Below are positions 10,117 through 18,393 of a stretch of DNA of 64,000 nt, piece by piece (position 1 is the first letter of the stretch; every line of letters starts with the position of its first letter). The notes below the pieces were generated by a model, which was not told where the DNA came from, ran no database searches, and worked only from the letters and a program-made list of their open reading frames with translations. The position numbers were made by a program, and so were the translations under genes. Source of the DNA: UBA6170 sp942491385 (GTDB lineage Bacteria > Chloroflexota > Anaerolineae > Anaerolineales > Anaerolineaceae); the NCBI GenBank assembly GCA_942491385.1, contig CALOAF010000006.1:124001-188000 (forward strand), in the 5' to 3' direction.

Positions 10117-11828
10117 CGGTTCTTCAACCTCCGCTCATAATCGATGAAACTCTGCACGAATTGCGTACCATCTTCGACGTCTGCCATTTGGGAAAGAGCA
10201 AACAACGAAGTCTCTTTCAGGTTGGCTTCAGCGATCACTTTAGCATCAGTCAGCACTTCAGCGGCGCTGGTGTCTGCAATCTTGTGTCCGTCCGCCAGCA
10301 CGATGGCACGTGGTGTGTATTCAAGCATCAAGTGCATGTCGTGCGTGATGAGTATAATCGTCACACCAAGCTTGTTGACCTCCACGAGAAATTCCATAAT
10401 CTCGGTGTAATGACGATAGTCCTGGCCAGCAGTCGGCTCGTCCAGAATGAGAATCTTGGGGTCAAGCACCAGAATGGAGGCAATGGTGACGCGCTTCTTC
10501 TGCCCATAGCTTAGGGCAGAGATAGGCCAATCGATGAATGGCGCTAAACCACACACCTTGAGTACTTTCTCTACCCGCAAGGTAATTTCATCCTCCGGTA
10601 CCTGGCGCAAACGCAGGCCGAGCGCAACCTCATCGAAGATCAGTGGTTTGGAGATCATTTGGTTGGGATTCTGCATTACCAGTCCAATGATTTCAGCCCT
10701 TTCCTTGATCGACTTGGTTCTGATATCCTCTCCGCGATAAAGGATGCGCCCTTTGTCTTCCTTTTCAAAACCGCACAGTAACTTTGAAAGCGTAGATTTG
10801 CCTGCGCCGTTCTTTCCCACAATTGACACCATTTCACCTTGCTTAATATCGATGTTGATATCTTCCAGAACTGGGCGGAGACCGTCATAGGAAAAGGAGA
10901 TATTCTCCATCTGCAGGATGGATAGTTGGGTGTTTAAATGCCTGGTTGGTTGAATTTGCCTGTACCAGATTTTCAGTGGTTCTCGTGAGAGTTCGCTCTT
11001 GAGTGTATCAATATACCCTGCCTGCATTGCCTCTGTCACCTTCACACCGGCATATTTTAGTGCAGTAACATACAATGGTTCGCGGATGCCTGTTTCCTGC
11101 AATACAATGGAAGCAACCAGGGAATGGGCATCCATGTCAGCAATGATGCGCCCTTCATTGATCACAATCACCCGGTCAACATCCCTATGCAGCACATCCT
11201 CCAGACGATGTTCAATGATCAGGATCGTCTTGTCGGACTGCTTGTGAATATCATCGATGATCTCGATAGCTCTCTTGCCTGTGGCGGGGTCCAGGTTAGC
11301 CAGCGGCTCGTCAAAGAGCAAAATATCCACATCATCGATCATCACTCCAGCCAGCGAAGTACGCTGTTTCTGCCCACCGGAAAGCTCGAAAGGGGAAGAT
11401 GTTAGCCAGTTATGCATGTCCACCATTTGTGCTACGCTGCGCACTCGCTGGTGCATCTCATCAGTGGATATATTGTCATTTTCGAGTGCAAAAGCAATAT
11501 CTTCTCCCACTGTCAAGCCGACAAATTGCGCATCGGAATCCTGCAAAACCGTGCCAATCGTTTTTGATAACTTGAAAATATCGAGCGTGGAGGTTTCCTG
11601 ACCTTTGATCTTCAAGCTGCCGTGAACTTCGCCCTTGTATGAAAATGGGATTAATCCATTCAGACAGTGACCTAGAGTGCTCTTGCCGCTGCCGCTGGGG
11701 CCGACAATAAGGATCTTCTGTCCGGTGTATATCTTTAAGTTAATATCATGCAGAGTGGGTTCAGCCTGGCTGAAATATTGAAATGTGAAGTTAGTGAATT
11801 CGATGATCGGTTTTGAGTTCATAAGCAT
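10113..11828 (-). CDS. ECF transporter ATPase, duplicated (EcfA1-EcfA2 fusion)
   Basis: Two complete ABC ATPase domains lie in one 571-residue chain. The first half has GPSGSGKSTLGHC (Walker A), LSGGQKQR (signature) and DILLFDEPLANLDP (Walker B); the second half has GKNGAGKSTLSKLL, LSYGQKKR and KILILDEPTAGQD. This fused form stands for the usual EcfA/EcfA' heterodimer and powers uptake through the T component. The start used is the second Met region around 11828; the ATG at 11822 (MNSKP) is an equally possible start. Upstream gene is the S component, separated by 89 bases containing a hairpin. Confidence 0.93.
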   Translation of the reverse strand: MLMNSKPIIEFTNFTFQYFSQAEPTLHDINLKIYTGQKILIVGPSGSGKSTLGHCLNGLIPFSYKGEVHGSLKIKGQETSTLDIFKLSKTIGTVLQDSDAQFVGLTVGEDIAFALENDNISTDEMHQRVRSVAQMVDMHNWLTSSPFELSGGQKQRTSLAGVMIDDVDILLFDEPLANLDPATGKRAIEIIDDIHKQSDKTILIIEHRLEDVLHRDVDRVIVINEGRIIADMDAHSLVASIVLQETGIREPLYVTALKYAGVKVTEAMQAGYIDTLKSELSREPLKIWYRQIQPTRHLNTQLSILQMENISFSYDGLRPVLEDINIDIKQGEMVSIVGKNGAGKSTLSKLLCGFEKEDKGRILYRGEDIRTKSIKERAEIIGLVMQNPNQMISKPLIFDEVALGLRLRQVPEDEITLRVEKVLKVCGLAPFIDWPISALSYGQKKRVTIASILVLDPKILILDEPTAGQDYRHYTEIMEFLVEVNKLGVTIILITHDMHLMLEYTPRAIVLADGHKIADTSAAEVLTDAKVIAEANLKETSLFALSQMADVEDGTQFVQSFIDYERRLKNR

Positions 11829-11841
11829 TCATTATTGAATA

Positions 11842-11884
11842 AAAAAGCTCAGACTCTGCTAGCATGAAAGTCTGGGCTTTTATT
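11842..11884 (-). terminator. Hairpin between S component and ecfA (possible partial terminator)
   Basis: On the minus strand AAGCCCAGACT pairs with AGTCTGAGCTT around a 13-base loop and is followed by TTTTTTATT. It lies inside an apparent operon, directly after the S-component stop, so it may lower expression of the downstream ATPase/T genes relative to the S component. One A:C mismatch in the stem. Confidence 0.6.
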
Positions 11885-11917
11885 CTGACCAAAAACGGCC
11901 CAAAAAAGGTGTGATCC

Positions 11918-12475
11918 CTATTTCATGCTGAGGCTGCCTTTTTTGGTGCGGGTGGCTGCGTAAGCAATCAGCAACAGTGTGCCGATCACGCCGGCACTGA
12001 TGGAATTCATGATGGCGGCAGTGATGCCCTGGGTGAAAACCAGATTTGCCGGTTCCTGATAGATGAGAATATCCAGCAAAGGGGCGATCACAACCCAGGC
12101 AATGACATTGCCGATGATTTGGATAATGTTGAAAGTAATGATGTCCTTACCCTTGAATTCGCCTTCTTCAACTTTGGTGCGTTTGAAGGCAAAACCGAAG
12201 ATGAAGCCGGAAACGCCGCTGGCGATGACCCAGCTCCACCAAGGTGAGCCATACTGAAGGGCGTCGCTGAGCGCATGACCGATGAACGAGATAAGAGCAC
12301 CAGCGATGGGACCAAACAAGGTGGCGAAAAGAGCACTTACACCATAGGCTGTCTGAAAACTGGTTTCTGGAACAGGGGAAGGGACCTTGACATACATGAA
12401 TAGAAGGGTGAAAATTGCTGCGCCTAACCCTGTGGCAACGATGGTCTTCGTGTTGACCTTAAATAAATCTTTCAT
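11918..12475 (-). CDS. ECF transporter substrate-binding (S) component, UPF0397-like
   Basis: Small integral membrane protein of 185 residues with about six hydrophobic segments. The N-terminal helix carries the short Ala-rich motif (VATGLGAAIFTLL) that S components use to dock onto EcfT, followed by GVSALFATLFGPIAGAL, a pattern I recognise from the UPF0397 group, often annotated as ECF-type riboflavin transporter S component without strong proof. The substrate is not shown by the sequence. The operon partner is a SAM hydrolase, which raises the possibility of a nucleoside or sulfur-metabolite substrate (inference only). ATG is preceded by AAGGAGAAAACG. Confidence 0.8.
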   Translation of the reverse strand: MKDLFKVNTKTIVATGLGAAIFTLLFMYVKVPSPVPETSFQTAYGVSALFATLFGPIAGALISFIGHALSDALQYGSPWWSWVIASGVSGFIFGFAFKRTKVEEGEFKGKDIITFNIIQIIGNVIAWVVIAPLLDILIYQEPANLVFTQGITAAIMNSISAGVIGTLLLIAYAATRTKKGSLSMK

Positions 12476-12914
12476 GTCGTTTTCTCCTTGAAAAAATTTG
12501 GATAAATCAGTATGGAAAGTACAAATATGATTATATATCGAAATTCAACTTCCGATATATTTTGCGATCAATTTCACCCTATTTGGGTGATGCTTATGAC
12601 TGAACACTTTAAATTTTAGCATCATTTCTTGCATTCTGATTAATTTTTTGCAATTAATACCAAAAAATCGTCCACCGGAATTTTCAGATTTTTCAGAACT
12701 ACTCATAACAAATGACGGGGTGAGACGGGATTTTGGACCTTTTATTTGAGGCTTTTTTCAATAAGTCTCACGATACTGATTTTTTTAGAAGCTTTCGATT
12801 TTAATTGCTTAGCACAATATTTTTAACTTTTCAATTATTCCCAATTCGCTGAGGTTGTTGGCAATAATATATATAAAAACCACGATAACATTTGAATAAA
12901 TGGATAGAAACTTT
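12476..12914. other. Intergenic region, leader of the ECF/SAM hydrolase operon
   Basis: Non-coding, AT-rich stretch between the S-component start and the lytic transglycosylase stop. It holds an inverted repeat overlapping a TATAAT (12533-12560) and a small hairpin TCACCC/GGGTGA at about 12573-12590. I see no riboswitch class that I can name and no credible ORF. Confidence 0.5.
12533..12560. promoter_or_regulatory. Inverted repeat overlapping a -10 element upstream of the ECF operon
   Basis: ATATATCG and CGATATAT arms (extendable to 11 bp with one mismatch) flank a 6-12 base centre, about 60-85 bases upstream of the S-component ATG. On the minus strand a TATAAT overlaps the distal arm. The layout fits a repressor site over a promoter; no -35 match is convincing. 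Confidence 0.4.
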
Positions 12915-15338
12915 TTATTGAACAGTTCTTACGGGGTAAAGGGTTTCATAAATTCGGTAAAAAATATATATATTTCTCAGATAACGCTGTGTTTCTTCGT
13001 ATGGAATGATTTCCAAAAATAGATCCGGATCGTTATCAGCCTTTTCTTCCCAATTTGAAACATTTCCTGGACCAGCGTTATATGCTGCCAGAGCAGCAAA
13101 TATATCGCCATCGAAATAAGTACGCATTCTGGATAAGTAACTTGCCCCCATGCGAATATTGACAATGGGTCGATATAAATCACTTTCGGCATAGTTGAGC
13201 GGCCATTTTATTAAGTTAGCAATTTCCTCACCTGTCGCCGGCATGATTTGCATTAAACCCCTGGCACCTGCAGATGAAACAATGAAGCCTTCAAAGAAGG
13301 ACTCCTGTCTGATTAGACTAAAGAGTAATAATGGGTCAATTGAATATTCATTGGCTGCATTTTCAACTATTTCATTAAAATAAATTCCAAACCGAATATG
13401 GTTGAACCACAGTGGTGCATTCAGGGATGCAAAATCATCCAAATTTGCTAAATCTAATATTTGTCGGCTGGAATAAATAGCGGAACGGTAAAGACCAATT
13501 TCAATGAAATGGTTGGTTAATCGAAACAGGTTTAATGGGTCATTTTCGTATACTTTTCTTAATGTTTCATATTCGTTGCGCGCGAGGTGATATAGTCCCA
13601 AATCCCAATAAGCAGTGGCTTTTTTAAAGGCTTCATCCGCCAGGAATGGGTTCATAGTAACAAAATTTGTATCCTGGGTAAGAGAAAAAGTATTTTGCAT
13701 CCAAACTTCTGCAATCAATCTTTCCTGTTCAAGATTAACTTGCAAATTTACTTCGGTAGTCGGCGTAAGGAGTGGTGCCCCGGCAACTAATTCCCGGGCT
13801 CTTTCAGAATAATATCCAGTCGGATCTTGCTTGGCAGCGTTTTGCCAGGCCTCTATAGATTTTTGGTCATCTTCCATTTTTTCAAAGGTTTTCCCAATCC
13901 AAAAATAACCTGCTGCTTTTTCTTCTGGTATTCCGGTCAGTAATAAATATCGTTGAAATTGGGATAACGCCTGATCAAATTTTAATAAACGATAGTTTGT
14001 GATTGCGCTCAGGAAAAGACCTTGAGAAGATATTTCCAATTGTGGATACAAATCAATCATGCTTGACCAGGTATTGGCTGCATCGGTTAATTGAGTATTC
14101 CTTTCATAAATCTTACCTGCCTCCAGAATAACTTCGGCAGCAGCTTCATTGCTGGGATAGGCGTTTGCAAAATTTATGAGCGTTTGTGCCCCGTTCGAAT
14201 ATTGGTTCAAATAAGCCCACTGCGTATAGGCAATGTCTTCCCAAGCATCAACAAAAAATATGTTATCAGGATAATTGTTGATTAGCTTATTCCAAAACAC
14301 AATTGCGTTTGCCGGATCATCCATTTTAAGGTAGGAGAGACCAATAAAATACAAAGCATTCCCGTTGTGATCAGGTGTTTGTTCCATAAATCTGAGAAAG
14401 GCATTGATCGCTAATCCATAACTACCGGCATAATAATTGGCTAATCCACGATTGAACTCGTCGACTGGAACACCTGCCTCGACTAGTGCTACTAAACCAG
14501 AATGGGTGTCGAACGCCTTCGGAAAATTTTGCACAGACTCCTGAAATCTGGCATAAGCCTGTTCTGGTAATCCCAATGCCAGGTAGGATTGACCAGCAAG
14601 TAAATTCATTTGTGCTCTAATATATTCATTTGGACTAGCGTCATGCACTTCCATAAAAATTTGGATTGCGCTGGTGTGGTCTAATTGAGCTGCGTAAATT
14701 CTACCAATCTTAATTTTGATATTGAACACGTCCGGAGTTTCAACTGAATCCAAAGCCATTTTATAGAAAGCAAGGGCATCATCTAACAAATTAGAATTGT
14801 AAAATACATCTCCCGCCTTTTCCAACATAAAGGTATCCAGCATGCCAGGCAAAAATTGGCTGTAACCAGCGTAACCACGGGCAGATTCTTCGGGATTATT
14901 CAGATTTTCCTGGCTGACAGCGTAGAAATAATGTGCTTTGGCTATATTTTCAGGTTCAATTGTTTCATTTTCCAGATATGGACTCAGAAGATTTACAGCT
15001 TCAGAGAAACGAGATTGTGAAATATAGATTTGGGCCAGACGAATATTTGCTGCTGCTTCCAGATTCAGGTTAGTTGAGTTCGCTTTGGCTTGTTCGAGCT
15101 CTTTCATGGCGTTCTCGTAATCACCCTGAAAAAAAGATGTTTCTGCCAATGAAATTCTCACTTCAGGAATGGGGGTAGGTGTACTGGTGGGTGAAGGGAC
15201 AGGTGTGAATGTAGAAGTGGCTAGTTGTAGAATGTTTTTAATTTCATCCCCAGCAAACTCATCACTGGATGGAGAATTTGAACAGCCAGAAATCAATAAA
15301 GTCAAGCTCAATAGTGAAATCAGTAATAATTTTTTCAT
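12915..15338 (-). CDS. Soluble lytic murein transglycosylase lipoprotein with TPR superhelix
   Basis: Predicted periplasmic/outer-face enzyme cleaving peptidoglycan glycan strands. The signal peptide ends in a lipobox (LLISGC, Cys at residue 19), followed by a Thr/Pro-rich spacer (TPVPSPTSTPTPIPE). Residues about 55-560 are repeated helical TPR-like units (for example ANIRLAQIYISQSRFSEAV, ALYFIGLSYLKMDDPANAI). The SLT catalytic domain is C-terminal, about 660-800: LLFSLIRQESFFEG with the catalytic Glu in RQES, SSAGARGLMQIMPATG, ALAAYNAGPGNV. At 807 residues it is longer than E. coli Slt70 and has many more TPR units. It is convergent with the ECF operon side and divergent from the kinase gene at 15524. 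Confidence 0.93.
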   Translation of the reverse strand: MKKLLLISLLSLTLLISGCSNSPSSDEFAGDEIKNILQLATSTFTPVPSPTSTPTPIPEVRISLAETSFFQGDYENAMKELEQAKANSTNLNLEAAANIRLAQIYISQSRFSEAVNLLSPYLENETIEPENIAKAHYFYAVSQENLNNPEESARGYAGYSQFLPGMLDTFMLEKAGDVFYNSNLLDDALAFYKMALDSVETPDVFNIKIKIGRIYAAQLDHTSAIQIFMEVHDASPNEYIRAQMNLLAGQSYLALGLPEQAYARFQESVQNFPKAFDTHSGLVALVEAGVPVDEFNRGLANYYAGSYGLAINAFLRFMEQTPDHNGNALYFIGLSYLKMDDPANAIVFWNKLINNYPDNIFFVDAWEDIAYTQWAYLNQYSNGAQTLINFANAYPSNEAAAEVILEAGKIYERNTQLTDAANTWSSMIDLYPQLEISSQGLFLSAITNYRLLKFDQALSQFQRYLLLTGIPEEKAAGYFWIGKTFEKMEDDQKSIEAWQNAAKQDPTGYYSERARELVAGAPLLTPTTEVNLQVNLEQERLIAEVWMQNTFSLTQDTNFVTMNPFLADEAFKKATAYWDLGLYHLARNEYETLRKVYENDPLNLFRLTNHFIEIGLYRSAIYSSRQILDLANLDDFASLNAPLWFNHIRFGIYFNEIVENAANEYSIDPLLLFSLIRQESFFEGFIVSSAGARGLMQIMPATGEEIANLIKWPLNYAESDLYRPIVNIRMGASYLSRMRTYFDGDIFAALAAYNAGPGNVSNWEEKADNDPDLFLEIIPYEETQRYLRNIYIFYRIYETLYPVRTVQ

Positions 15339-15417
15339 AAGGTTTCCAAATCAAGTCAAATTGTAACAAATAATAGGAGGAAAATCAGTCTTAATTTATA
15401 ATTGAGGGAGTGCGTGC

Positions 15418-15446
15418 TTTACAAAGAATTCTTACTATGTTAAACT
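15418..15446 (+). promoter_or_regulatory. Promoter for the adenosine kinase-ahcY operon
   Basis: TTTACA, 17-base spacer, TAAACT. Predicted start about 15453, giving a leader of roughly 70 bases that contains the hairpin at 15465-15490. Confidence 0.6.
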
Positions 15447-15464
15447 AGGCGTGCTTAATGGGTT

Positions 15465-15490
15465 CGCTCTCAGTTCAGAGGGCGTTTTTT
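15465..15490 (+). terminator. Terminator-like hairpin in the leader of the adenosine kinase gene
   Basis: CGCTCTC pairs with GAGGGCG (one G-U pair, loop of 6) and runs straight into TTTTTT. It sits between the promoter and the ribosome-binding site, so readthrough is needed for expression: either an attenuator or the end of a very short transcript. Confidence 0.65.
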
Positions 15491-15523
15491 GTGTAAGTTG
15501 ATTTTTTTTGTTTGGAGTTTAAA

Positions 15524-16489
15524 ATGTCAATTGTATGTACCGGGTCTGTAGCATATGACTATTTAATGAAATTCCCTGGTTATTTTAAAGATCATATATT
15601 ACCTGATAATTTAGAGACATTAAGTTTGTCGTTTCTTGTGGATAGCATGACGAAAGTGCGTGGGGGTGTTGCTCCGAATATTGCCTATACATTGGCTTTG
15701 TTAGGATCAGAAAAACCAGTTGTTTTTGCTACTGTGGGGGAAGATTTTGAAGAATATCGACAGTGGTTGGAAAATAACAAGGTAGAGACAAAATTTATCA
15801 AAAAAATCGATGGGGTTTTCACAGCTTCATTTTTTGCGAATACGGATAATGCCAATTCACAAATAGCCAGTTTTTATACGGGTGCTATGACATTCGCCAG
15901 AGATTATTCCTTAAAAGAATTAGATTTTATTCCTGAACTGGTAGTTATTTCTCCAAATGATCCGATCGCGATGAATCGATATGTGGATGAGTGTACTCAA
16001 TTGAAAATTCCATATCTTTTTGATCCCAGTCAACAAATCGTGCGAATGAGTGCGGAGGAAATTCGGAATGGTGTTGAATGCGCTTATTCTTTATTTGTGA
16101 ATGAGTATGAATATCAACTGTTACAGAAACACACCGGTTTAAACCAGAACGATATTTTAAAAATAGTTAAATTCCTGGTGGTCACTTTAGGGGAAAAGGG
16201 TGCAAAGATTTATGCTGACGATCACGAATATTTTGTCCCGGCATTTCCGGTTGAGAAAATTGTTGATCCAACAGGTGTAGGAGATGCTTTCCGTGGTGGT
16301 TTTTTGAGAGGCTATCAACAGAATTTTTCCTGGGAATTATGCGGTAAAATTGGTTCCCTATCAGCTGCATATTGTCTCGAACAAAATGGAACACAAACAC
16401 ATCATTACTCGATAGAAGAATTTGTAAATAGATTTCGCTTGTTTTACAGCGACAATACTGAATTAAATCGGTTACTTAACAAAATATAA
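15524..16489 (+). CDS. PfkB-family sugar/nucleoside kinase, probable adenosine kinase
   Basis: ATP-dependent ribokinase-family kinase. The PfkB signature near the C-terminus is DPTGVGDAFRGGFLRG with the catalytic Asp in GVGDAF; VRGGVAPNIAYTLALLG is the N-terminal substrate loop. The gene lies 16 bases before adenosylhomocysteinase, which releases adenosine, so adenosine phosphorylation to AMP is the best functional reading (inference from context; other PfkB substrates remain possible). The frame is open from a TTG at 15512, but GGAG at 15514-15517 is placed to serve the ATG at 15524, which is used here (321 residues). Confidence 0.85.
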   Translation: MSIVCTGSVAYDYLMKFPGYFKDHILPDNLETLSLSFLVDSMTKVRGGVAPNIAYTLALLGSEKPVVFATVGEDFEEYRQWLENNKVETKFIKKIDGVFTASFFANTDNANSQIASFYTGAMTFARDYSLKELDFIPELVVISPNDPIAMNRYVDECTQLKIPYLFDPSQQIVRMSAEEIRNGVECAYSLFVNEYEYQLLQKHTGLNQNDILKIVKFLVVTLGEKGAKIYADDHEYFVPAFPVEKIVDPTGVGDAFRGGFLRGYQQNFSWELCGKIGSLSAAYCLEQNGTQTHHYSIEEFVNRFRLFYSDNTELNRLLNKI

Positions 16490-16505
16490 ACTGAAGGAGA
16501 ATTTA

Positions 16506-17765
16506 ATGTCTAATTTTGATATCAAGGACTCAAAGCTTGCTGAAGGTGGGCGGAGAAGAATTACCTGGGCTGAAAGAGAAATGCCTGTTTTAAGAATGAT
16601 TAAAGAAAGGTTTGAGAAAGAACGCCCGTTTACTGGTATTCGCATGTCAGCCTGTTTGCATGTCACATCTGAAACTGCCAACCTAATGAAAACACTACAG
16701 TCGGGTGGCGCTGACGTGGTACTCGTAGCCTCGAATCCCTTATCTACTCAGGATGATGTGGCAGCGTCTCTGGTTGTGCATGATGAAATTCCAGTCCATG
16801 CAATAAAGGGTGAAGATAACGTTACTTATTACAAACACATTAAAGCTGCCTTGGCTCATCGCCCCCATTTGACTATGGACGATGGCGCTGACCTGGTTTC
16901 CACCATTCACCAGGACTATCGTGATTTATTACCTGAGATTATTGGTGGGACAGAAGAGACCACAACCGGGGTTATTCGTTTGCGGGCTATGGCTGCGGAC
17001 AAAATGTTGGCTTTCCCTGTGATTGCAGTCAATGATGCCATGACGAAACATTTCTTTGATAATCGTTATGGGACCGGGCAATCCACGATTGACGGTATTA
17101 TTCGCGCAACCAATGTTTTGCTAGCTGGTAAAACTTTTGTGGTGGCTGGCTATGGATGGTGTGGACGTGGATTAGCAAGCCGTGCCCGGGGTATGGGTTC
17201 CAATGTGGTCGTTACAGAAATCGATCCTTTGAAAGCTCTAGAGGCCGTTATGGATGGTTTCCGGGTTATGAAAATGAACGATGCGGCAAAAATTGGAGAT
17301 TTCTTCTGCACGTTAACTGGCGACATTAATGTCATTGACAAGCATCATTTCGAAATGATGAAAGACGGGGCAATCGTTTCCAATTCTGGTCACTTCAATG
17401 TTGAAATTAATATTCCCTCCTTGGATGAAATGGCGGTTGACAAACAGCTTGTACGCCCCTTTGTGGATCAATATACACTAAAAGATGGTCGGCAAATCCA
17501 TATTTTAGGAGAAGGTCGTTTGATCAATTTAGCATCTGCGGAAGGGCATCCTGCCTCTGTAATGGACATGTCTTTTGCCAATCAGGCGTTGAGTGCAGAA
17601 TATATGGTCAAAAACGGGAAATCTCTCAAACATCAGGTGTACTCCGTTCCTGAAGATATTGATAGAGAAATAGCCCGCATTAAATTAGAGGCAATGGGAG
17701 TCAATATTGATATCTTGACGGATGAACAGGTTCACTATCTGAACTCCTGGCAAGAGGGAACTTAA
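16506..17765 (+). CDS. ahcY: Adenosylhomocysteinase
   Basis: NAD-dependent hydrolysis of S-adenosylhomocysteine to adenosine and homocysteine, the recycling step after SAM-dependent methylation. The 419-residue form lacks the roughly 40-residue insert of many bacterial and eukaryotic enzymes and resembles the short type. Visible motifs: MSACLHVTSETANLMKTL, MDDGADLVSTIHQ, the NAD-binding GYGWCGRGLASRARGMG followed by VVTEIDP, and the C-terminal EGRLINLASAEGHP. GAAGGAGA precedes the ATG. It forms an operon with the upstream kinase. Confidence 0.96.
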   Translation: MSNFDIKDSKLAEGGRRRITWAEREMPVLRMIKERFEKERPFTGIRMSACLHVTSETANLMKTLQSGGADVVLVASNPLSTQDDVAASLVVHDEIPVHAIKGEDNVTYYKHIKAALAHRPHLTMDDGADLVSTIHQDYRDLLPEIIGGTEETTTGVIRLRAMAADKMLAFPVIAVNDAMTKHFFDNRYGTGQSTIDGIIRATNVLLAGKTFVVAGYGWCGRGLASRARGMGSNVVVTEIDPLKALEAVMDGFRVMKMNDAAKIGDFFCTLTGDINVIDKHHFEMMKDGAIVSNSGHFNVEINIPSLDEMAVDKQLVRPFVDQYTLKDGRQIHILGEGRLINLASAEGHPASVMDMSFANQALSAEYMVKNGKSLKHQVYSVPEDIDREIARIKLEAMGVNIDILTDEQVHYLNSWQEGT

Positions 17766-17785
17766 TCCTTCGTAAACTTAAATTT

Positions 17786-17824
17786 AAAATGCATCCTGGA
17801 ATTTGTTCCAGGATGCATTTTTTA
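17786..17824. terminator. Bidirectional terminator between ahcY and the NBR1-like lipoprotein gene
   Basis: A 16-bp near-perfect stem (AAAATGCATCCTGGAA / TTCCAGGATGCATTTT) with a 4-base loop and T runs on both strands. It serves the converging genes ahcY (+) and 17822-18355 (-). Confidence 0.9.
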
Positions 17825-18355
17825 TTCTTTGACTACAAAATCAATATAAAAGGAATCCCCAAAAGCTAAATTATCAGGATTATAAGCCTGCCAGGCACTA
17901 CGGTAATTGCCAGGTTCATCAGGTGCAATGAATTCCATTTGAATGATAAGAGACGTTCCGTTGCGTGCAGGAAAAAGATCCTGTGGTGAGGGGGCTTCCA
18001 AGGATGGACCACCGATTAATTGGATCGTATAACCTGATCCCCAATTGCAAGTACCAGAGTTTTTCACTTCCCATTCTTTTTTTATTACCGAACCTGGAGT
18101 TGTTTCTGTTCCATCCGGAATGCTCTTGTCTTCAATAAAGGTTAAATTATCAATACATGTGTCCGGTGCTGAATTCTCAGTTTTTTGGCCTTGTGCTCTA
18201 GTCGGTTCAATGGTTGGGGTTGCTGGAATTAATGTTGGCGGAACAAAAGCCGGAACATCTGTTTCCATTGGATCAGCCTGTAGGGGACGCAAACACCCAG
18301 AGAGGAAAAACAATACTCCAATAAGACTGATGATTACAAAACCTTTTTTGCTCAT
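17822..18355 (-). CDS. Lipoprotein with NBR1-type Ig-like domain
   Basis: 177 residues. A signal peptide ends in a lipobox (LFFLSGC), then a Pro/Thr-rich spacer to about residue 60. The C-terminal 110 residues carry the pattern of the NBR1 central (four-tryptophan) Ig-like domain: CIDNLTFIEDKSIPDGT, EWEVKNSGTCNW, and GNYRSAWQAY. This domain is frequent in surface proteins of Anaerolineae. The ligand and role are unknown. It is downstream of recA on the same strand after 38 bases. Confidence 0.82.
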   Translation of the reverse strand: MSKKGFVIISLIGVLFFLSGCLRPLQADPMETDVPAFVPPTLIPATPTIEPTRAQGQKTENSAPDTCIDNLTFIEDKSIPDGTETTPGSVIKKEWEVKNSGTCNWGSGYTIQLIGGPSLEAPSPQDLFPARNGTSLIIQMEFIAPDEPGNYRSAWQAYNPDNLAFGDSFYIDFVVKE

Positions 18356-18393
18356 AAACCTTCCTACTTAAGGATTGATTATTTCAGTTTGGA

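Noticed and set aside
12476..12914. Riboswitch in the ECF operon leader (riboflavin or preQ1 type)
   Set aside because: No FMN-element or preQ1 consensus could be found on the minus strand; only inverted repeats are visible.
15447..15523. SAM or SAH riboswitch before the adenosine kinase-ahcY operon
   Set aside because: The leader is too short and shows only a terminator hairpin; no motif of a known SAM/SAH class was seen.
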